Positions 51,964 to 59,162 of a stretch of DNA of 64,000 nucleotides are shown here, one piece after another. How positions within the stretch are numbered: the first letter of the stretch is position 1; every line of letters begins with the position of its first letter. The notes under the pieces were generated by a model that saw nothing but the letters and a program-made list of their open reading frames with translations, made no database searches and was not told where the DNA came from. A program made the position numbers and the translations under genes. The stretch covers positions 1 through 64,000 of the forward strand of contig JABDIN010000067.1 of the NCBI GenBank assembly GCA_013003715.1. The letters are read 5' to 3'. Source of the stretch: Desulfobacteraceae bacterium (lineage in GTDB: Bacteria; Desulfobacterota; Desulfobacteria; Desulfobacterales; Desulfosarcinaceae).

Positions 51964-53256
51964 ATGGATCCATCGCTTGGTAAACCTGATAAGGAACTTT
52001 ACACCAGACTAAAACGCCTGATGCTGATTCGCGTGTTGTTCACGTCATTTCTTCTGGCGGCAACACTTCTTCTCCATCTAAAAAATACCCAGGCATCGGT
52101 TTCCGGATCCCTATTCATACTCTATGTGCTGATAAGCGGAAATTTCACCTTATCCCTGCTTTACACCCTTTTTTTGAAACATATTAATCGATTGCACCTG
52201 TTCACCTATTGGCAGGTCTCCTTCGATACCTTCACCGTCACGCTTATCATCTATCTCACCGGTGGTTTCTGGAGTGTCTTCTCTTTCCTGTTTTTAGTGG
52301 TCATCATATACGCCAGTATACTCTTGTATCGTAAGGGCGGGCTGGTTATGGCCGGTTTGTGCAGCGCGCAATACGGGATTCTGGTCGTTATGCAATATAC
52401 CGGATTAGTCGTACCGTACTCCGTTGAGAATTCAACATCCTTATTGCACATGGACTTCAGCACTATCCTGTTCAAGGTGCTTATCACCGTGGTTGCCTGC
52501 TTTGCCGTCGCTTTTTTAAGCGGGCTTCTGGCGGAGCAGACGCGAAAAACAAAGATTGAATTGAATGCGTTAAGCCTGCATCTTAAACGCGTCGAAAAAA
52601 TGGCGTCGATGGGTGAAATGGCGGCGGGGCTGGCCCATGAGATCAAAAACCCGCTGGCCTCCCTGGCCGGATGCATCCAATTGTTGAAAGATGAAATCCA
52701 ATACAGCCCGGACCAGGACCGACTGATGCGAATCGTCCTTCGCGAGACGGATCGCCTGAGTGCTCTGGTCAATAATTTTTTACTTTTTGCCCGACCTCCC
52801 GATGGGAAGCCGGAGACGGTGCATTTGGACCACGCCCTGAATGAAATCATATCTCTTTTTGAAAAGGACAATCTGGTATCCGGTAAAGTCCATATCACCA
52901 AAACCCTTGCACCGGATTGCCTGGTTCATATCGATCCGGTTCATTTCCGCCAGGTCATTTGGAATTTGCTGCTCAATGCAGCGGAAGCCATCGACGGTGC
53001 GGGTGAGATTGATGTCCGGGTCAGCGCCAGGAGTAATTCGCTTCTGGTCTTATCCATTGAAGACTCCGGGCCGGGTATCCCCCCGGAGCATATCCAAGCC
53101 ATTTTCGATCCGTTTTTTACGACCAAACCCAATGGTACCGGATTGGGTCTGTCAATCGTCCACCGCATCCTCGAGGCATATGACGGCAGGTTGGATATAC
53201 AACCCCAGAACAAGGGCACACGGGTAATCGTCACTTTAAGGCGCAGTCTGCCTTGA
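51964..53256 (+). CDS. PilS-like membrane sensor histidine kinase
   Basis: A 430-residue kinase. Residues about 18-185 hold six membrane helices, as in PilS. The HisKA box is MGEMAAGLAHEIKNPLASLA (about residues 217-236, phospho-His in HEIKNP), followed by the N-box WNLLLNAAEAIDGAG, G1 EDSGPGIPPEH and FFTTKPNGTGLGLSIVHRIL. No PAS domain is obvious. In the classical system PilS signals to the sigma-54 activator PilR; no PilR gene is present here, but the sigma-54 promoter upstream of pilC fits. It starts 123 bases after pilC. Confidence 0.85.
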   Translation: MDPSLGKPDKELYTRLKRLMLIRVLFTSFLLAATLLLHLKNTQASVSGSLFILYVLISGNFTLSLLYTLFLKHINRLHLFTYWQVSFDTFTVTLIIYLTGGFWSVFSFLFLVVIIYASILLYRKGGLVMAGLCSAQYGILVVMQYTGLVVPYSVENSTSLLHMDFSTILFKVLITVVACFAVAFLSGLLAEQTRKTKIELNALSLHLKRVEKMASMGEMAAGLAHEIKNPLASLAGCIQLLKDEIQYSPDQDRLMRIVLRETDRLSALVNNFLLFARPPDGKPETVHLDHALNEIISLFEKDNLVSGKVHITKTLAPDCLVHIDPVHFRQVIWNLLLNAAEAIDGAGEIDVRVSARSNSLLVLSIEDSGPGIPPEHIQAIFDPFFTTKPNGTGLGLSIVHRILEAYDGRLDIQPQNKGTRVIVTLRRSLP

Positions 53257-53590
53257 CCTGCAGGTGCAGTCCGGACTAACAGGGAAATCAGGTCTTCCGG
53301 TGTACATTGAACAGCACGCGCCTGTGCACATTATGATACATTCCTTCATCTCAATTCTGTTGTTTGCCGATGGGTTTCCTTTTTACCAATACGATGCCAT
53401 TGGCTTCAATCCGCATTCTACTAAAATTACGTAATAATTCGGAAAGTTATAGCTCAATATACAGGACCGATTGCCGAGTTCGCTTGTCTGCATCTCTCGA
53501 ATCGATAGAAAACATCCTTTTTCCCGCCTGGTATGCGTTTTGCTTTATATTAAAGAAAACTATAAAGAAAATCGAACCTTATGATTTTCT

Positions 53591-53682
53591 TGCTCGAAAA
53601 AGGCAAATCATCCCGAAAGGGTGAGGCGCAAAGCCACTGGCCTACTTCCTGATATAGGATATGGCAGCAGGGTTGCCGAGCG
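53591..53682 (+). promoter_or_regulatory. Class I cyclic-di-GMP riboswitch (GEMM-I)
   Basis: P1 arms GCTCG (53592-53596) and CGAGC (53677-53681) enclose the hallmark core: AAGGCAAATC, a hairpin CCC-GAAA-GGG with a GNRA loop, GGCGCAAAGCC, a second hairpin containing the TATGG tetraloop-receptor half, and GGGTTGCC. The base before GCAAA is G, as in c-di-GMP-binding aptamers, where cGAMP-selective variants carry A. It lies 63 bases upstream of an exported fibronectin-type gene. Confidence 0.88.
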
Positions 53683-53692
53683 AACATGGCTC

Positions 53693-53738
53693 CTCCCAAT
53701 GAAGTCGTGGGTCGCACGGCCTAACGATTACTTGGGAG
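53693..53738 (+). promoter_or_regulatory. Expression platform masking the ribosome-binding site
   Basis: CTCCCAA (53693-53699) just after the aptamer is exactly complementary to TTGGGAG (53732-53738), which contains the ribosome-binding GGGAG seven bases before the ATG at 53746. There is no T-run, so translational rather than transcriptional control is likely. Confidence 0.6.
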
Positions 53739-53745
53739 ATACTCC

Positions 53746-55101
53746 ATGAGAGAACTATGTCCGACACTTCAGAAAATTGCCGTTGTAGCGTTGTCTTTCC
53801 TTTTTTTCACCGTTACCCATTGTCTTGCAGCTACCGTGGTCACCCTGGCCTGGGATACCAACACGCCCACTCCTCAGGGGTATCGGGTTTTCAAGCGTAA
53901 AATGGGCGAAGCCTATGATTACACGGATCGGGTATACGATGGCACCCGGACCACATGCATTATAAACGTTGAGGAGGAAAGCGAATACTTTTTTGTGGTC
54001 CGGGCATACGATGGCGATGATGAAAGTGTTGACTCCAATGAGGTACACTTTGTCCCGCACGCCAATGGATCTGAATATGCTTCGGTTCAACCTGATCTGA
54101 GCGGGCCGGAATCAACCACTGGCGTTAAGCTGACCCCTTCACTTGCTGCAAACACAACAAGCGGTGTCAACGGTGAACTGCACCACAAGACCCATTGGCA
54201 GGTCAGTTTCAACCCGGAGTTCAGCGATCTTGTATTTGAACTCGAATCGGCGACCAACCTCGAAGACCTGACTATACCGGAACTGATACTTGATGCCGAA
54301 ACCACCTATTATTGGCGGGCACGACACGGATACGGGAACGGCTCCAAATCCGCCTGGGCCGACCCCTTGTCTTTCACGACAGTGTCGGCACAAGATTCCC
54401 GGGATACGGATTCCGATGGTATCGTGGACAACCAGTCGGTGTCGGATATGAGTTTGGACCTCAACGCCAATGGGAAACCTGACGTATTGGAAAACGAGGT
54501 GTTGATCATCAGGACAGAGACCGGGCATGAACCGATCGCCATTGAATCCATAACAGACAATGCGAACATCGTTTCCTTCAAATCCATCAGCGAAGATTCG
54601 GTTTATGATACCGACAATAAACCTTCGTTGATGACCTCGGGTATTCTGAGTTTTAAAATTTACCTCCGGAATGGGGCTTCCGCCGCTCGTGTAAGGATTC
54701 ATTTAAACAAGGCGGCACCACAAAACGCGAATTGGTATAAATTCGATGTGGAACAAGGATGGTATATTTACGAAGGAGCTGAATTCAGCGCAGACAGATC
54801 ATCGGTAACCCTCACATTCCAGGATGGCGGCGCAGGGGATGATGATGGTGTCGCGAATGGGATCATTGTAGATCCATCGGCCCTGGCACTGGGTTCTGCC
54901 GATACCACATCACATCATACCACATCGAACAGTGGTGTTCAGATTGGGGCGGCCACTGATTCATGCTTTATTAGCACTGTTTCAATTTTTCCTGCTGATT
55001 TTAATGATTCCCACAGTATGCTGATCGCTGTCCTGATGATAATCCTGCTTGCCGGATTGAATGCCTTTGCCCGTAAACGAAATCGGGAAACAAAATCCTG
55101 A
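53746..55101 (+). CDS. Exported fibronectin type III-like protein with C-terminal anchor, under c-di-GMP riboswitch
   Basis: A 451-residue secreted protein. A signal peptide (IAVVALSFLFFTVTHCLAA) is followed by a fibronectin type III domain (VTLAWDTNTPTPQGYRVFKR ... YFFVVRAYDGDDESVDSNEV, about 28-110), a second beta domain with YYWRARHGYGNGSKSAWADP, and an Asp-rich segment. Residues about 240-375 resemble the choice-of-anchor beta domain, with VRIHLNKAAPQNANWYKFDV. The end is a sorting-like tail: Cys in DSCFISTVS, one hydrophobic helix SMLIAVLMIILLAGLNAF, then ARKRNRETKS. It is probably a surface or matrix adhesin controlled by c-di-GMP; that function is inferred. Confidence 0.78.
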   Translation: MRELCPTLQKIAVVALSFLFFTVTHCLAATVVTLAWDTNTPTPQGYRVFKRKMGEAYDYTDRVYDGTRTTCIINVEEESEYFFVVRAYDGDDESVDSNEVHFVPHANGSEYASVQPDLSGPESTTGVKLTPSLAANTTSGVNGELHHKTHWQVSFNPEFSDLVFELESATNLEDLTIPELILDAETTYYWRARHGYGNGSKSAWADPLSFTTVSAQDSRDTDSDGIVDNQSVSDMSLDLNANGKPDVLENEVLIIRTETGHEPIAIESITDNANIVSFKSISEDSVYDTDNKPSLMTSGILSFKIYLRNGASAARVRIHLNKAAPQNANWYKFDVEQGWYIYEGAEFSADRSSVTLTFQDGGAGDDDGVANGIIVDPSALALGSADTTSHHTTSNSGVQIGAATDSCFISTVSIFPADFNDSHSMLIAVLMIILLAGLNAFARKRNRETKS

Positions 55102-55141
55102 GGCCTCACGTGAGCGAGACCAATTCAATTGTTTGAGGATC

Positions 55142-55194
55142 GTCGGGGAGTTTTTATTGTCCAGCATGCGGCTCAATTGGAAAAACTCCCCGAC
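55142..55194. terminator. Long hairpin downstream of the fibronectin-type gene
   Basis: GTCGGGGAGTTTTT (55142-55155) and AAAAACTCCCCGAC (55181-55194) are exact 14-base inverted copies with a 25-base loop, 41 bases after the stop codon. The A/T run is inside the stem, so it may act as a terminator or as a 3' stabiliser. Confidence 0.5.
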
Positions 55195-55338
55195 CCCCCA
55201 ATTGTTTACCTAATTCAAATAGCAGCGTCGGAAATAATCCGATAAGAACAGACTGCCGGCACTGCTGTTTTCCCCCTTCCCTAAAAAACTGGTCATTCTC
55301 AGTTGTTTTCCCGTTTTCCTTTCCCGCCAGATTTTGAT

Positions 55339-55372
55339 ATACCTTGACAGGTATGGTACTTTAAGCTACTTA
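55339..55372 (+). promoter_or_regulatory. Candidate promoter of the lysS operon with palindromic -35
   Basis: TTGACA (55344-55349) lies inside a perfect palindrome ATACCT-TGAC-AGGTAT (55339-55354). TACTTA follows after 17 bases. It lies about 200 bases before lysS in a 470-base gap that is otherwise featureless apart from the hairpin at 55142. The -10 is poor. Confidence 0.35.
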
Positions 55373-55572
55373 CCACTGTTCGACGAAGCTTTCTTGTTGG
55401 ATTGTTTCCTTATTATTTAGTGCCGGAAATCACTATGATTTTAAATTATTCAGATAGTGGAGGCCCTATTGATCTGAATTGATCTGACAATTGATCGTCC
55501 ACAACACCATTACCAATTGCACAGGGATTATATCCAGCAGTTGACAGACTATCCTGAGGGTGAAGGGGAAAC

Positions 55573-57054
55573 ATGGACAACGCTACGGATTTGTTAAGCA
55601 AAAGAAAAGAAAAGATGGTGGAAATGCGAGCCCGGGGGATAAATCTCTTTCCCAATGATTTTCGAGTTTCCCATACGATTAAAGAGATCAAGTCCTGCAT
55701 TGAAACGACACCGGAAGAGGTGACGGAAAATTCACCGGTATTTACGGTATCCGGGCGTATGATGGCGATCAATAATTTCGGTAAAAGCAGTTTCATCCGA
55801 TTTCGTGACCGCCATGGCGTTCTTCAAGCCTATGTCAGGAAAGATAAGGTCGGAGATGACTCCTATGCCTTGTTCAAGCAGATGGATATCGGGGACATTG
55901 TAGGACTCACCGGCGGCATATTCCAGACCAAAACCGGGGAGTGGACCTTGCTGGTTTCGGATTTGCGGCTCCTGTGCAAATCCACTCGCCCGCTACCGGA
56001 AAAATTCCATGGCCTGAAAGATCCGGAGAAGCGCTACCGGCAAAGATATCTCGATCTGATAATGAATGACCAGACCAAGGACATTTTCATTAAAAGAAGC
56101 GGAATTATTCAGGCCGTTCGTCAATTCCTGTTGGAAAAAGACTACCTGGAAGTGGAAACGCCAATGATGCAGCCCATCGCCGGCGGTGCAGAGGCCACGC
56201 CATTTAAAACACACCATAACGCCCTTAACATGGATTTGTTTTTACGAATTGCACCGGAGCTATATCTGAAAAGATTGGTCGTTGGCGGATTTGAGCGGGT
56301 ATTCGAGATTAATAGAAACTTCAGAAATGAGGGGATATCCACCCAGCACAATCCCGAATTCACGATGCTCGAGTTTTATCAAGCCTACGCGACCTTCGAA
56401 GACCTGATGACCTTGACTGAGGAAATGTTTTCATATGTGGCGCGCGGGGTGAACGGATCTGATAAGATTGTTTACCAGGGAAATGAGATCAATCTCGGCG
56501 GCAAATGGCGGCGTTTGAAGCTGCTTGATGCCTTGGTTGAAATCGGCGGTATCGATCCTGCCCTGTTTGATGACAGGGAGGGGTTGTTGAATTTCGCCCG
56601 GCAACAACATATCAAGATAACGAAGACCAATCGCATCGGCAAGATTCTGACCAAATTATTCGATGGACTGGTGGAACCAAAATTGATCCAACCGACCTTT
56701 ATCACGGGATATCCGGTGGAAGTATCTCCCTTATCCCGGAGAAATGCGGAACAGCCGCATCTCACGGACAGGTTCGAGTTGTTTGTTGCCGGGCGCGAGC
56801 TTGCCAATGGCTTTTCCGAGTTGAATGATCCTGAGGATCAAAATGGCCGATTTTTACAACAGGTCGAGGACCGGAAAGCCGGCAATGAAGAGGCGCATCA
56901 AATGGATCATGATTACATTGAGGCGCTCGAGTACGGGATGCCGCCCACCGCCGGCGAGGGAATAGGAATAGACCGTTTCGCAATGCTGCTTACCGATTCC
57001 GCGTCCATCCGTGAGGTGATTTTATTCCCACACATGAGATCAGCCAAGGCCTGA
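55573..57054 (+). CDS. lysS: Lysyl-tRNA synthetase, class II
   Basis: A 493-residue class IIb synthetase. The N-terminal OB-fold anticodon-binding domain includes TVSGRMMAINNFGKSSFIRF. Catalytic motif 1 lies at LEKDYLEVETPMMQPIAGGA, motif 2 at NRNFRNEGISTQHNPEFTML, and motif 3 at GEGIGIDRFAMLLTDS. It charges tRNA-Lys and leads the envelope-biogenesis operon; linkage of lysS to lolC is common in Desulfobacterota. The length is normal. Confidence 0.96.
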   Translation: MDNATDLLSKRKEKMVEMRARGINLFPNDFRVSHTIKEIKSCIETTPEEVTENSPVFTVSGRMMAINNFGKSSFIRFRDRHGVLQAYVRKDKVGDDSYALFKQMDIGDIVGLTGGIFQTKTGEWTLLVSDLRLLCKSTRPLPEKFHGLKDPEKRYRQRYLDLIMNDQTKDIFIKRSGIIQAVRQFLLEKDYLEVETPMMQPIAGGAEATPFKTHHNALNMDLFLRIAPELYLKRLVVGGFERVFEINRNFRNEGISTQHNPEFTMLEFYQAYATFEDLMTLTEEMFSYVARGVNGSDKIVYQGNEINLGGKWRRLKLLDALVEIGGIDPALFDDREGLLNFARQQHIKITKTNRIGKILTKLFDGLVEPKLIQPTFITGYPVEVSPLSRRNAEQPHLTDRFELFVAGRELANGFSELNDPEDQNGRFLQQVEDRKAGNEEAHQMDHDYIEALEYGMPPTAGEGIGIDRFAMLLTDSASIREVILFPHMRSAKA

Positions 57055-57106
57055 ATATGTGGGCAAACCTGTTGCCCGTCTTTATACTGTCCGACCAATA
57101 CGACGA

Positions 57107-58339
57107 ATGGGATTTGAATTCTTCATAAGCCGGCGTTACCTGAGAACTAAACAAAAACAATCGTTTATTTCTCTCATCACTGTGCTGTCCATTGCCGGTG
57201 TCGCCATCGGTGTAATGGCGCTCATCATAGTCATTGCCGTTATGGCCGGATTTGAAACCGACTTAAAATCCCGGATCCTTGGTGTGGAACCTCACCTTGT
57301 GATAGAAAAAAAACAAGGGAAATTCATTGACGGCGACAATGTAAAGGAGAAGGTTTCAGCCGTTTCGGGTGTTAAATCAGCATCCGCATTTATTTCAGCC
57401 CAGGTGATGTTGCGATCGGATTCGCGGTTATCGGGTGCCCTTGTTCATGGTGTCCAACCCAATGCCATTTCCCCCAAAGGTACCAATTGGGAACCGAAGG
57501 CTCTGGAGCTTGTTCATACCAAGGTTACACAGGGGAAACCGGCACCAGCGCCGGGTATCATTTTAGGTAAGGAACTGGCCAGGAGTATCGGTGTATTGAA
57601 GGGGGATACCATTCGTCTGATTTCACCCCGCGGAATGATTGCTCCCATCGGCCACCTGCCAAGCATGAAAAAATTCAGAGTTGTCGGATATTTCGATTCC
57701 GGTATTTATGAATATGATGGTTCATATGCCTTTATCCATTTGGATGAAGCCCGGAAATTGATGCGGATGCCTGATGGGATTACCGGGTTGGAGATTCGGT
57801 TGGACGATATCTATGGCGCGGCGGATGTCGGAAAAAGTATCATGGACAGCATCGGTATCGATTATATCGCCAGGAATTGGATGCAGATGAATAAGAATCT
57901 GTTTTCCGCGCTGAAGCTGGAGAAGACGGTAATGTTTATTATTCTGGCCTTAATCGTATTGGTTGCCGCTTTAAATATCGCCGGATCCCTGATCATGATG
58001 GTGATGGAGAAAACCAAGGACATCGCCATCCTGAAGACAATGGGAGCCAACCATAAAAATATCGGTAAAATTTTTATTATCAAGGGGTTGGTTATCGGGG
58101 CAATGGGTACCGTCCTTGGCACCCTGTTCGGATGTCTTTTATGCATCTTATTGGAAAAATATCAATTTATCAAACTTCCGGGTGATGTGTATTATATTAC
58201 CCGGCTGCCTGTGCAGCTCGAAATGGTGGATGTAGGGCTTATAGCGGTGTCGGCCATGGTCATCTGTTTTCTGGCTACCATTTATCCCGCCCGAAAAGCA
58301 TCTTGCCTGAATCCGCTCGATGCCATACGCTACGGATAA
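57107..58339 (+). CDS. lolC: Lipoprotein-releasing ABC transporter permease (LolC/LolE)
   Basis: A 410-residue FtsX-like permease that extracts lipoproteins from the inner membrane for delivery to LolA. The N-terminus GFEFFISRRYLRTKQKQSFI and first helix LITVLSIAGVAIGVMALIIV are characteristic. A large periplasmic domain (about 45-265) precedes three C-terminal helices (MFIILALIVLVAALNIAGSL and others). The single gene implies a LolC/E homodimer (LolF-like). Start 57107 is chosen for the family N-terminus. Confidence 0.92.
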   Translation: MGFEFFISRRYLRTKQKQSFISLITVLSIAGVAIGVMALIIVIAVMAGFETDLKSRILGVEPHLVIEKKQGKFIDGDNVKEKVSAVSGVKSASAFISAQVMLRSDSRLSGALVHGVQPNAISPKGTNWEPKALELVHTKVTQGKPAPAPGIILGKELARSIGVLKGDTIRLISPRGMIAPIGHLPSMKKFRVVGYFDSGIYEYDGSYAFIHLDEARKLMRMPDGITGLEIRLDDIYGAADVGKSIMDSIGIDYIARNWMQMNKNLFSALKLEKTVMFIILALIVLVAALNIAGSLIMMVMEKTKDIAILKTMGANHKNIGKIFIIKGLVIGAMGTVLGTLFGCLLCILLEKYQFIKLPGDVYYITRLPVQLEMVDVGLIAVSAMVICFLATIYPARKASCLNPLDAIRYG

Positions 58340-58388
58340 ATCTGGATCATTGACTGTACTTGATAGCGACTTATTGGGATAACTAACT

Positions 58389-59060
58389 GTGATCATTGGC
58401 GAAAAAATCTGCAAATCATATTCATCCAGCGGCTCGACGATTCATATTCTCAACAACTTGTCCGTTCGTTTGGATACCGGTGTGACCTTGGGGGTTATCG
58501 GTGCCTCCGGCATCGGAAAATCAACTCTGCTGCATATCCTTGGTACCTTGGATCGGCCGGATTCGGGCGAACTCCGCTTTTTTGATGAAGATGTGCTGGG
58601 CTTCAATGATGAAAAAATGGCTCGATTCAGAAATCAGTCCATCGGTTTCGTTTTTCAATTTCATCATTTGCTCCCGGAATTCAGCGCTCTGGAAAATGTG
58701 ATGATGCCGGCTCTGATTCAGGGAATAGGACAAGAAACTGCAAATGAGACCGCCGAATCCATCCTGGTCCGGGTCGGTCTGAAAGAACGTCTTTCCCACA
58801 AAGCAACCCAATTATCCGGTGGAGAACAGCAACGGGTCGCGCTTGCCCGGGCGCTCGTTATGAATCCAAAGATATTGTTGGCCGACGAACCCACGGGAAA
58901 TTTGGACCGCCAAAATAGCGACCAGATACATGATTTGTTGATGAGCTTAAATGCCGAGTTGAAAATGACCATGGTGGTGGTCACGCATAATCCTGAGCTG
59001 GCATCTTATATGTCCAGGCGGGTGACAATTGCCGACGGCCGGCTGATGGAACTGGACTGA
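58389..59060 (+). CDS. lolD: Lipoprotein-releasing ABC transporter ATPase LolD
   Basis: A 223-residue ATPase of the MacB/LolD group. It has Walker A GASGIGKSTLLHILG, Q-loop FQFHHLLPEFSALENVMMPA, signature QLSGGEQQRVALARAL, Walker B ILLADEPTGNLDRQNS and H-loop VVVTHNPELA. GTG start at 58389, 49 bases after lolC. It pairs with the preceding permease. Confidence 0.94.
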   Translation: MIIGEKICKSYSSSGSTIHILNNLSVRLDTGVTLGVIGASGIGKSTLLHILGTLDRPDSGELRFFDEDVLGFNDEKMARFRNQSIGFVFQFHHLLPEFSALENVMMPALIQGIGQETANETAESILVRVGLKERLSHKATQLSGGEQQRVALARALVMNPKILLADEPTGNLDRQNSDQIHDLLMSLNAELKMTMVVVTHNPELASYMSRRVTIADGRLMELD

Positions 59061-59162
59061 CAATAGAAACGGACACAACCAGACACCCGAACCATCCGAT
59101 CCGCATGTTGTCGGATAGTGTGGTCAACAGACTTTATCTGAAAATAGGCTGAGGTACTATTC

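Noticed and set aside
53364-53624. 86-codon frame upstream of the fibronectin-type gene
   Set aside because: It runs into the riboswitch aptamer and shows no family features, so the RNA explanation is preferred.
53591-53682. cGAMP-selective (GEMM-Ib) reading of the riboswitch
   Set aside because: The discriminating position before GCAAA is G; cGAMP-selective aptamers have A there. Ligand tests would settle it.
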